A stretch of 15,854 nt of DNA, from positions 1 to 15,854 of the forward strand of contig DATJWM010000031.1 in assembly GCA_035501255.1 (NCBI GenBank), written 5' to 3'. The stretch's first letter is position 1, and every line of letters begins with the position of its first letter. The translations under genes and the position numbers were made by a program. The stretch is from JAFAZI01 sp035501255 (GTDB lineage: Bacteria; Actinomycetota; Actinomycetes; JAFAQI01). Below, piece after piece: positions 6,310 through 12,904 of this stretch. Below the pieces are notes generated by a model. The model made no database searches. It was not told the DNA's origin and worked only from the letters and a program-made list of their open reading frames with translations.

Positions 6310-6679
6310 CGGCTTCACCGATGCGCAGATGCGAGATATCGAGCGGGTCGTCAGTGCGGCGAGCGAGCGGACCGGCCTGAACTTCTCCCTGTACATCGGC
6401 GGCGCCGACGGTGACATCCGGGACGCTGCGGAGAAGCTTCACGCCTCGCTGGGGGACAAGGCGTCCCGGTCCGTGCTCGTCGTTCTCGACCCCGGCGATC
6501 GGCTGCTCGAGATCGTCACCGGAGAGGAGTCGGCAAGACGGCTCTCGGACCGCGCCTGCGCGCTTGCGGCGTTGTCGATGACGACCGCGTTCGCCGGTGG
6601 GGCGCTGACGAACGGCATCGTCACCGGCATGCTGATGCTTGCGGAAGCGGCCGGCGAGCCGCCGCCCGACCCCGAGTAG
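6287..6679 (+). CDS. DUF5130 family protein (TPM-like fold suspected)
   Basis: A 130-residue soluble protein. The pattern GFTDAQMRDIERVVSAAS, TGLNFSLYIGG, SRSVLVVLDPGDRLLEIVTGEE and ALSMTTAFAGGALTNGIVTG matches, from memory, the actinobacterial DUF5130 family. The arrangement of a leading helix, a strand reading VxVG-like, and a second strand followed by VTGEEARRRLPDR-like text resembles the TPM (TLP18.3/Psb32/MOLO-1) phosphatase-like fold, but that is inference. It has no signal peptide or membrane helix. The GTG at 6287 lies inside the preceding membrane protein gene (23-base overlap, different frame), which implies translational coupling and perhaps a physical partnership. The family assignment is likely; the biochemical role is unknown. 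Confidence 0.7.
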   Translation: MAQVPSGDGFTDAQMRDIERVVSAASERTGLNFSLYIGGADGDIRDAAEKLHASLGDKASRSVLVVLDPGDRLLEIVTGEESARRLSDRACALAALSMTTAFAGGALTNGIVTGMLMLAEAAGEPPPDPE

Positions 6680-6734
6680 ACAACACTTCGAGGTTGGCGG
6701 GCGTGTCGTCGCCTCACCACGTGTCGGCGCGAGA

Positions 6735-6740
6735 CACGAT
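6735..6740 (+). promoter_or_regulatory. possible -10 element of the AI-2E-family gene (leaderless)
   Basis: CACGAT (CANNNT) ends six bases (GGCGAG) before the ATG at 6747. The same hexamer at the same distance precedes the PLD-like gene. Confidence 0.4.
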
Positions 6741-6746
6741 GGCGAG

Positions 6747-7949
6747 ATGCCTGGGCGGCCCCGCGACACGCCGGACCCGACCGGCTCGCCCGCGACCGGC
6801 GCGCCGGCGCCGAGCGCCCGCAGCGGATCGCCGATGCCGGTTCCGCCGCTGTTGAAGGACGTCGCCGACTGGGCCTGGCGCCTCCTCGTGCTCGGCGTGC
6901 TGCTCGTCTACCTGCTGAAGTTCGTCGACGTGCTCTACCTCATCGTGCTTCCCTTCCTCGCGTCGCTGTTCGCGGTGTCGCTCGCCTATCCGCTGGTGCG
7001 CTTCTTGACCGAGCACGGCGCCAGTCGCTGGTTCGCGACCCTGATCACGGTTGCGCTCGCTCTGGCCGCGGTGGTCGGGGTGGGCGTGTTCGTCGTCGAC
7101 CGGGCGAGTGACGAGTACCCCGCGTTGGTCGACCAGACGAGCGTGGCGGTAACGCACTTTCGCCATTTCCTCACCGTCGACCTGCATGTGAAGTCCTCGT
7201 CGACGTCGAGCATCGGTACGACGATCACGAACTACCTCGACAAGCACAGCTCGTCGGTCGCCTCCGGTGCCCTCACCGGCATCACGACCGTGGCGGACGT
7301 GCTCGCGGGCCTCGTCCTGTGGTTCTTCATCACGATGTTCTTGCTGTATGACGGTGAGCACGTCTGGGCGTGGGTGGTTCGGTTGTTCCCGGTGCGCGCA
7401 CGGTCACGAGTCGAGGGTGCCGGCCTGGTCGCCTGGGACCGATTGGCCGGATTCGTTCGCGGCACCTTCATCATTGCCGTGATCCACGCGGTGGTTGCCG
7501 GTGTGTCACTGACGATCCTCGGCGTACCGCTCGTCGCCCCCCTCACGGTGCTGGTGTTCTTCGGCAGCTTCGTGCCGATCATCGGGTCGGTGCTTGTGGG
7601 CGGCCTTGCGGTGGCGATCACCTTCGTGACCCAGGGAGCGGTGAGCGGGGTCGTCCTGATCGCGATTCTCGTCATCGACAACCAGATCGAGGCGCACGTG
7701 CTTCAGCCGTTCCTGGTCGGGCGCTACGTGCGGTTGCATCCGCTCGCGGTCGCGCTGTCGATCGCGGCCGGCGCGGTGTTGCAGGGCATCGCCGGTGCCG
7801 TTCTCGCCGTTCCGTTCGTCGCGGTGGTCTACGCGGTGCTGCACTACCTCGCCACCGGCACCGACCCGGTGGCCACCGAACCCGATGCGCCGGGCGAGGG
7901 CGGGCAACCGCCGACCGGGAAAGGCGTGCTGCTGCCCGAAATGGAGTAG
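6747..7949 (+). CDS. AI-2E transporter family membrane protein
   Basis: A 400-residue polytopic membrane protein of the PF01594 (formerly UPF0118/DUF20) family. After a Pro/Ser-rich cytosolic N-terminus (1-35) come hydrophobic helices at about 44-80, 97-117, 178-200, 238-260, 262-295, 300-312 and 335-368. A soluble loop lies at about 120-175. The diagnostic segment DNQIEAHVLQPFLVGRYVRLHPL (309-331) is the conserved E-x-x-VLQP...HPL block of the family. Characterised members export autoinducer-2 (TqsA) or act as Na+/H+ antiporters, so the name says little about substrate here. The ATG at 6747 gives a short N-terminus and has CACGAT six bases upstream; the in-frame codons further up lack support. 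It is followed by the PLD-like gene after 143 bases. Confidence 0.9.
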   Translation: MPGRPRDTPDPTGSPATGAPAPSARSGSPMPVPPLLKDVADWAWRLLVLGVLLVYLLKFVDVLYLIVLPFLASLFAVSLAYPLVRFLTEHGASRWFATLITVALALAAVVGVGVFVVDRASDEYPALVDQTSVAVTHFRHFLTVDLHVKSSSTSSIGTTITNYLDKHSSSVASGALTGITTVADVLAGLVLWFFITMFLLYDGEHVWAWVVRLFPVRARSRVEGAGLVAWDRLAGFVRGTFIIAVIHAVVAGVSLTILGVPLVAPLTVLVFFGSFVPIIGSVLVGGLAVAITFVTQGAVSGVVLIAILVIDNQIEAHVLQPFLVGRYVRLHPLAVALSIAAGAVLQGIAGAVLAVPFVAVVYAVLHYLATGTDPVATEPDAPGEGGQPPTGKGVLLPEME

Positions 7950-8080
7950 TGGGGCACTCGCGCCAGGCACCGCGCCGGACAAGGCGAGCGAGCCTGCCGT
8001 CAGCGTCGTCCACTCCCGACGAGCCCAGAGCCGTCATGCACATGATCGGGAACGACGGCAGATCAGCGGATCGTCTCGGA

Positions 8081-8086
8081 CACGAT
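8081..8086 (+). promoter_or_regulatory. possible -10 element of the PLD-like gene (leaderless)
   Basis: CACGAT ends six bases (GTCCGG) before the ATG at 8093. The surrounding 17 bases (8079-8095) match the equivalent site before the AI-2E-family gene (6733-6749) at 14 positions. Confidence 0.4.
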
Positions 8087-8092
8087 GTCCGG

Positions 8093-9130
8093 ATGCGGTG
8101 GCGGCGGCGGCTCGGGAAGGCGGCCGTTGCCGCCACCGTCGCGGTCGCGGCCGCTCACCTCGCCGGCGGGGCCGGGCGAACGACCGTCGCGGCGCCCGCC
8201 GTTCTGCCGGCGCACGAGCCGGCGGGCGCGGCGGGCGACCGGCTTCTGATCGAGCCCGACGACGGGATCGCGCCGATCGACAGACTGCTCGCGGCGCCCA
8301 GGCGCAGCCTCGACCTGGAGATCTATGAGTTGTCCGACCCGACGGCCGAGTCGATCCTCGCGGCGGACGCCGGTCGTGGCGTGCGGGTGCGGGTGGTGCT
8401 CGACCGCCACCTCGAGGGCGCCCGCAACGCTGCGGCGGCGGCCTATCTCCGATCCTCCGGAGTTCTCCTCGCATGGGCCGGTCCGGCGTTCTTCGCCAGC
8501 CACGAGAAGGCCTTCGTTGTCGACGACGCCGTCGCGGTCGTCATGTCGCTGAACCTTGTGAGCACCGACTACGCCACCACCCGCGACGCCGCGGTGGTGG
8601 ATCGTGACCCGGCTGACGTCGCGGCGATCGAGACGGTGTTCGCTGCCGATTTCGCCGGCCGCCCGGTGGGCACGCCGGCTGCGGACGACCTCGTCTGGAG
8701 CCCGGGCCAGTCGGCCGCCGACCTGGTCGCGCTGATCAACGGCGCGCATCACAGCATCGTCGCCGAGTCCGAGGAACTGTCCAGCCCTCGGGTGATCGAC
8801 GCTTTGATCCAGGCGGCACGGCGTGGCGTGGCGGTGTCGCTCGCCATGACGGACGAGACAAGTTGGCACAGCGCGTGGACCGCGCTCGTCGCCGCGGGCG
8901 GGCACGTGGCGGTGATGTATGGCGAACGCCCGCTCTACATCCACGCCAAGCTGTTGGCCATCGATGCGGGTGAGCCGGACGGGCGCGCGTTCGTCGGCTC
9001 GGAGAACTTCTCCGACGCCTCGTTGTTGCACGACCGCGAGCTCGGCATCGTGCTCGTCGCCCCCGGACTGGTCGACACCGTCGGGCGGGTCGTCGCCGCC
9101 GACGTCAGGGCTGGACGGTCGTGGCCGTGA
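8093..9130 (+). CDS. exported phospholipase D-like protein (two HKD motifs)
   Basis: A 345-residue protein. Residues 1-27 look like a signal peptide with a strongly basic start (MRWRRRLGK) and an Ala/Val core, so it is probably secreted or held at the membrane. Two HxKx4D motifs mark the phospholipase D superfamily: H137-x-K139-x4-D144 (HEKAFVVD) and H284-x-K286-x4-D291 (HAKLLAID). The second is followed by the usual GSENFS; the first has SLNLVS where GSxN is common. Each half contributes one motif to a single active site that works through a phosphohistidine. Family members include phospholipases, cardiolipin synthases and nucleases; with a signal peptide and no other domain, an extracytoplasmic phosphodiesterase is the safest reading. 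In-frame ATGs at 8036 and 8042 would hide the signal peptide. The last 26 bases overlap the 3' end of pepN. Confidence 0.85.
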   Translation: MRWRRRLGKAAVAATVAVAAAHLAGGAGRTTVAAPAVLPAHEPAGAAGDRLLIEPDDGIAPIDRLLAAPRRSLDLEIYELSDPTAESILAADAGRGVRVRVVLDRHLEGARNAAAAAYLRSSGVLLAWAGPAFFASHEKAFVVDDAVAVVMSLNLVSTDYATTRDAAVVDRDPADVAAIETVFAADFAGRPVGTPAADDLVWSPGQSAADLVALINGAHHSIVAESEELSSPRVIDALIQAARRGVAVSLAMTDETSWHSAWTALVAAGGHVAVMYGERPLYIHAKLLAIDAGEPDGRAFVGSENFSDASLLHDRELGIVLVAPGLVDTVGRVVAADVRAGRSWP

Positions 9131-11645
9131 GGTCGCGCTCCTGTCCGCGCAGTGCCCGCGCAAGACCGTCACGCGCTTCGAGCAGCATCCGGCGAAGGGC
9201 CGGCCCGGGCTGCTCGTCGCGCAGGTACGCGTCGGTGCGCTCGACGGTCGCCCACGAGGTGGCGGTATAGGGGTAGAGCCCGGTGATGATGTCCTGTGCC
9301 ATCTCAGCCGATCGGGTGCGGTAAATCTCCTCGATCGCGGCGAAGTACTTCTCGGTGTACGGCGCGAGCAGCTCACGCTGGCGGTAGTCGAGGAACCCGC
9401 GTAGGACGGCGGTCTGGTCGGCGTTCGGCAGGTCGTCCTGGTCGACCACCAGCCGCCATGCCTCGGCCTTCGCCTCGGGGGTCGGGCGTGACGCTCGCAA
9501 GGTGAGGACGTGGCGATGACCGGCCGAGGTGTCGTCTCGGGCTAGCTCGGCGTCGATGGCGTCCCCATCCCGCCGCCCGGACGCGACCAGCCGACCCAGC
9601 AACGCCCAGCGCAACTCGGTGTCGACCGCGAGACCGGGCGGAGCCTCCGTGCCGTCGAGGATCGCGGCCACCCGGTCGAGCTGGTCGGCCGAGGTCGCGT
9701 TGGTCGCCGCGGCGCGCACGAAGGCCAGCTGAAGGTCGCCGCCCGGCTCGGCCGAGTCGAGCAGGTCGAAGGCGTCGGCGGCGAGGCGGGTCCGGCGTAC
9801 CTCCCGTTGAGACGGGTCGCCGAACGGGTCGATGGCCTGCGCCGCCAGGCGGAGCAGTGACATCACCGTGCCGACCTCGGTCTCCTGCGCGATGCCGGCG
9901 AGGACGAGCTCAAGGTAGTCACCGGCGCTGACCTCGGCATCGCGGGTCATGTCCCACGCCGCGCTCCAGCACAGGGTGCGCACGAGTGGCTCCCGGAACT
10001 CGCCGATCGACTCGACGAGGGTGCGCCACGACCGGGGGTCGAGGCGGATCTTCGCGTAGGCAAGGTCGTCGTCGTTGAGCAGGAGGAGATCGGGCTGCGC
10101 GACGCCACGGAGCTCGGGCACCTCGGTCGAAGCACCGGCGACGTCGACTTCGACCTGGTGCTCGCGGATCAGCCCGGACTCCCCTCGGTTGTACAGCCCG
10201 ATGCGCAGCCGGTGCGGGCGCAGCGTCGGGTGGTCTTCGGGCGCCTGCTGGTCGACCGCGAAGTCGGCGAACGTGCCGTCCGGCGCGACCGTGACCTGCG
10301 GGCGAAGCGTATTGACCCCGGCGGTCTGCAGCCAGTCCTTGGCCCAGCTCGACAGATCCCGGCCGCTCGCCTCACTCAGCGGGTCGAGCAGGTCCTGAAG
10401 CGTGGTGTTGGCGTAGGCGTGCTTGTCGAAGTAGGTCCGCGTCGCGGCAAAGAATGCGTCGCGTCCCACCCAATGGGCCAGCTGCTTGAGCACGGACGCG
10501 CCCTTGGCGTAGGTAATGCCGTCGAAGTTCGTGGTCACGGCCTCGATGTCGGCGATGTCAGCCGCGATCGGGTGCGTGGTTGGCAGTTGGTCCTGCCGGT
10601 AAGCCCACGCCTTCTCGATCGTGTTGAACGAGGTCCACACGTCCGGCCAGCGGGTCACGTCCGCAGCGATCTGGGTCGAGACGTACTCAGCGAACGACTC
10701 GTTGAGCCACAGGTCGTCCCACCACTGCATCGTCACGAGATCGCCGAACCACATGTGCGCCATCTCGTGCAGGATCGTGACGGCGCGGCGCTCGTAGGCG
10801 GCGTCGGTGGTGCGCGAACGAAAGACGTAGTCCTCGGTGATCGTGACGCAGCCCGCGTTCTCCATCGCGCCCATGTTGAACTCGGGGACGAAGATTTGGT
10901 CGTACTTCGGCCACGGATAGCGGACGTCGAACACCTCGTGGAAGGCGTCGAACCCCTGCTTGGTGACGGTGAGGATGTCATCGCTGTCGAGGTGCTCGAT
11001 GAGGGACTTCCGGCAGAACACGCCGAGCGGGATGCCGTCGTGTTCGGTTTCGACCCCTGCGTAGGGCCCGGCGACGATGGCGGTGATGTACGTCGACTGG
11101 CGCGGGGTCGGTGCGAAGCGGCGGCGCTCGCCGTCCTGGGTGCTGTCCATGTTCGACAGGACCCGCCACGTCTCCGGCGCGTCGACCGTGAAGGTGAACG
11201 TCGCCTTGAGGTCGGGCTGATCGAAACAGGCGAACATCCGGTGGGCGTCGAAGGTCTCGAACTGCGAGTAGAGGTAGACCTCCTTGTCGACCGGGTCGAC
11301 GAAGCGGTGCAGACCCTCCCCGGTTCGTGAGTAGTGGCACTCCGCCACGACGCGCAGGTGGTTGTCCGCGGCGAGGTCCGCGACCGTCAGCCTGGTTCCG
11401 GTGAAGCAGCCTTCGACGTCGATGGGGGCGCCGTTCAGCGTCGCTTCCACAACGCGGCTGGCGGTGATGTCGATATGGGTGCTTGCGCCCGGTTTGCGGC
11501 AACTGAACCGGACGTCGCTGACGGACCGGAAGCTCGTCGGCTGATCGCGGACCATCGACAGATCGAGATGGACGTCGTAGGAATCGACCTCGATCAGCGC
11601 GGAGCGCTCGACAGCCTCGTCGCGGGTGAGGTTCTCAGCGGGCAC
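9105..11645 (-). CDS. pepN: aminopeptidase N (M1 zinc metallopeptidase)
   Basis: An 846-residue M1 aminopeptidase, close to the roughly 860 of the M. tuberculosis enzyme, which removes N-terminal residues from peptides in the cytosol. The exopeptidase motif GAMEN is at 259-263, the zinc site HEMAH at 293-297 and the third ligand Glu316 in NESF, exactly HExxH-x18-E. The transition-state tyrosine is Tyr379 in DGITYAKG. N-terminal landmarks (NLTRDEAVERSALIEVDSY, GLHRFVDPVDKEVYLYSQFE, ACFDQPDLKATF) and the C-terminal ERAP1-like half are intact. The GTG at 11645 is chosen because homologues start a few residues before NLTRDEA; extension to 11726 would cross the divergent oxidoreductase start. The upstream hexamer GACTCT ends five bases before the GTG but is a poor -10. 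Codon 846 ends inside the convergent PLD-like gene. Confidence 0.96.
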   Translation of the reverse strand: MPAENLTRDEAVERSALIEVDSYDVHLDLSMVRDQPTSFRSVSDVRFSCRKPGASTHIDITASRVVEATLNGAPIDVEGCFTGTRLTVADLAADNHLRVVAECHYSRTGEGLHRFVDPVDKEVYLYSQFETFDAHRMFACFDQPDLKATFTFTVDAPETWRVLSNMDSTQDGERRRFAPTPRQSTYITAIVAGPYAGVETEHDGIPLGVFCRKSLIEHLDSDDILTVTKQGFDAFHEVFDVRYPWPKYDQIFVPEFNMGAMENAGCVTITEDYVFRSRTTDAAYERRAVTILHEMAHMWFGDLVTMQWWDDLWLNESFAEYVSTQIAADVTRWPDVWTSFNTIEKAWAYRQDQLPTTHPIAADIADIEAVTTNFDGITYAKGASVLKQLAHWVGRDAFFAATRTYFDKHAYANTTLQDLLDPLSEASGRDLSSWAKDWLQTAGVNTLRPQVTVAPDGTFADFAVDQQAPEDHPTLRPHRLRIGLYNRGESGLIREHQVEVDVAGASTEVPELRGVAQPDLLLLNDDDLAYAKIRLDPRSWRTLVESIGEFREPLVRTLCWSAAWDMTRDAEVSAGDYLELVLAGIAQETEVGTVMSLLRLAAQAIDPFGDPSQREVRRTRLAADAFDLLDSAEPGGDLQLAFVRAAATNATSADQLDRVAAILDGTEAPPGLAVDTELRWALLGRLVASGRRDGDAIDAELARDDTSAGHRHVLTLRASRPTPEAKAEAWRLVVDQDDLPNADQTAVLRGFLDYRQRELLAPYTEKYFAAIEEIYRTRSAEMAQDIITGLYPYTATSWATVERTDAYLRDEQPGPALRRMLLEARDGLARALRGQERDLTATTVQP

Positions 11646-11707
11646 GCCGAAGAGTCTTTCACGATCATCTTGTTCGCGTGCCCGTGTCCACCAGGTCGTT
11701 GCGGGCG

Positions 11708-11713
11708 TACATT
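11708..11713 (+). promoter_or_regulatory. -10 element of the Rv2466c-like gene (leaderless)
   Basis: TACATT matches TANNNT and ends six bases (GTTGTA) before the GTG at 11720. There is no Shine-Dalgarno sequence. The spacer and the start codon are covered by an inverted repeat. Confidence 0.55.
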
Positions 11714-11727
11714 GTTGTAGTGACAAC
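11714..11727 (+). promoter_or_regulatory. inverted repeat over the transcription/translation start, possible operator
   Basis: GTTGT-AGTG-ACAAC is a perfect 5-bp dyad with a 4-base centre that contains the GTG start. It lies directly after the -10 hexamer, so a bound repressor could block initiation. If the mRNA is leaderless the left arm is not transcribed, so an RNA hairpin is unlikely. The short arms make chance possible. Confidence 0.35.
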
Positions 11728-12322
11728 TTTTGCGGATTTCTGGTTTGACCCGCTCTGTCCCTGGGCGTGGATCACCTCGCGCTGGGCGCTCGAGGTGGAG
11801 CAGGTCCGCGACGTCCGGGTCAGGTGGCACGTCATGAGCCTCGCCCTGCTGAACGCGGGCCGTGACCAGTCGGCCGACCACGCCGAGGCGATGGCCAAGG
11901 CGATCGGACCGGTGCGGGTGTGCATCGCCGCCGAACAGGCGCACGGACCGGAGGCGCTCGGCCCGCTGTACACCGCGCTCGGCACGCACCGCCACCTCGG
12001 TGGCGAAGCCCTGGACACGTCCACAGTGACGAAGGCCCTGATCGACGCAGACCTCCCGACTGATCTTGCCGCCGCGATGGACGATCCCGCCCACGACGCG
12101 GCTCTGCGGGCCAGCCACGACGCGGGCATGAAACCGGTCGGCCTCGACGTCGGGACCCCGGTCATCCACGTCGGCGACATCGCGTTCTTCGGTCCGGTTG
12201 TCACGCCGACCCCACGCGGCGAGCTGGCCGGGCGGCTGTGGGACGGCGTGATCATGGTTGCGGGGGTCCCGGGCTTCTATGAGATCAAGCGCACGCGCGA
12301 GGCGAGGCCGGCGTTCGCCTGA
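11720..12322 (+). CDS. DsbA-family mycothiol-dependent oxidoreductase-like protein (Rv2466c family)
   Basis: A 200-residue thioredoxin-fold protein with a helical insertion, very similar to M. tuberculosis Rv2466c, a mycothiol-dependent nitroreductase/disulfide reductase. Matching blocks are FADFWFDPLCPW (residues 5-15), WHVMSLALLN, GPVRVCIAAEQAHG, ALRASHDAGM and DVGTPVIHVGDIAFFGPV, which carries the cis-proline in TPVIH. Rv2466c has a CPWC active site; here it reads CPWA (Cys13-Pro-Trp-Ala16), so the resolving cysteine is missing. A monothiol mechanism using mycothiol to resolve the mixed disulfide would fit, and I recall the same CPWA form in Streptomyces homologues. The GTG at 11720 puts the fold at the very N-terminus; the in-frame GTG at 11678 would add 14 poorly conserved residues. 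It is divergent from pepN and 28 bases upstream of rpiB, the order remembered from mycobacteria. Confidence 0.9.
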   Translation: MTTFADFWFDPLCPWAWITSRWALEVEQVRDVRVRWHVMSLALLNAGRDQSADHAEAMAKAIGPVRVCIAAEQAHGPEALGPLYTALGTHRHLGGEALDTSTVTKALIDADLPTDLAAAMDDPAHDAALRASHDAGMKPVGLDVGTPVIHVGDIAFFGPVVTPTPRGELAGRLWDGVIMVAGVPGFYEIKRTREARPAFA

Positions 12323-12336
12323 CCGGCTGCGGTCGC

Positions 12337-12342
12337 GATACT
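12337..12342 (+). promoter_or_regulatory. weak -10-like hexamer before rpiB
   Basis: GATACT ends eight bases before the ATG at 12351, in the 28-base gap after the oxidoreductase gene. It deviates from TANNNT at the first base and has longer spacing, so co-transcription with the upstream gene is equally likely. Confidence 0.22.
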
Positions 12343-12350
12343 TGGCGCCC

Positions 12351-12827
12351 ATGCGCGTCTACCTCGGTTCCGACCACGCCGGCTTCGCCCTGAAAGCACG
12401 GCTCATCGAGCGCCTCGGCCAGCTCGGTCATGAGCCGGTCGACTGCGGACCACCGGAGTTCAACGACAGCGACGACTACCCGCCGTACTGCCTGTTGACC
12501 GGCAGCCGGGTAGTGGCCGATCCCGGCAGCCTCGGCATCGTCATCGGTGGCTCGGGCAACGGTGAGGCCATCGCCGCGAACAAGGTCAAGGGCGTCCGCT
12601 GTGCTCTCGCGTTCAGCGAGGAGACCGCGCGGCTCGGCAGGGAGCACAACGATGCCAATGTGCTGGCTCTCGGCGCCCGCATGTACGACGAGGAGGTCGC
12701 CGTTGGCTTCGCCGAGGTGTTCCTCGCGACACCGTTCACCGAGGCGGAGCGGCACGTGCGCCGGCTCGCGATGATCAGCGGGTACGAGGCCACCGGCGAG
12801 TTGCCACCTCCGCGTGGCACGGCGTAG
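12351..12827 (+). CDS. rpiB: ribose-5-phosphate isomerase B
   Basis: A 158-residue RpiB/LacAB-family isomerase that interconverts ribose 5-phosphate and ribulose 5-phosphate in the pentose phosphate pathway; it works as a cytosolic dimer. The N-terminal MRVYLGSDHAG holds substrate-binding Asp8-His9, and GGSGNGEAIAANK (66-78) holds Glu72. Glu72 corresponds to the catalytic base Glu75 of the M. tuberculosis enzyme, where E. coli RpiB uses Cys66. REHNDANVL (98-106) carries the conserved His99 and Asn. The length and the Glu-type site place it with the actinobacterial RpiBs. No Shine-Dalgarno sequence precedes the ATG at 12351. It probably shares a transcript with the preceding oxidoreductase gene, as in mycobacteria. 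Confidence 0.95.
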   Translation: MRVYLGSDHAGFALKARLIERLGQLGHEPVDCGPPEFNDSDDYPPYCLLTGSRVVADPGSLGIVIGGSGNGEAIAANKVKGVRCALAFSEETARLGREHNDANVLALGARMYDEEVAVGFAEVFLATPFTEAERHVRRLAMISGYEATGELPPPRGTA

Positions 12828-12890
12828 GCGAGTCGCCCAACTGCTCAGATGTGCACCATCAGGCCCTGACGAAGGACCGCCTCGGACTAC

Positions 12891-12896
12891 TACTCT
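12891..12896 (+). promoter_or_regulatory. -10-like element of the SpoIIE phosphatase gene
   Basis: TACTCT matches TANNNT and ends eight bases (CGCGCCAT) before the ATG at 12905. It lies in the 77-base gap after rpiB and supports 12905 over the in-frame GTG at 12851, which lies upstream of the hexamer. Confidence 0.42.
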
Positions 12897-12904
12897 CGCG
12901 CCAT

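Noticed and set aside
8036..8092. In-frame ATG starts at 8036 and 8042 for the PLD-like gene
   Set aside because: They would place about 17-19 polar residues before a clear signal peptide; 8093 has the hexamer-spacing seen at other starts.
10158..11330. Plus-strand open frame of 390 codons opposite pepN
   Set aside because: It is an antisense shadow created by the GC-rich third positions of pepN; the coding text is Val/Arg/Gly-rich with no domain motif.
11646..11719. SigH/SigR-type promoter for the Rv2466c-like gene
   Set aside because: No GGAA followed by GTT at the expected spacing is present on the plus strand of this short divergent region.
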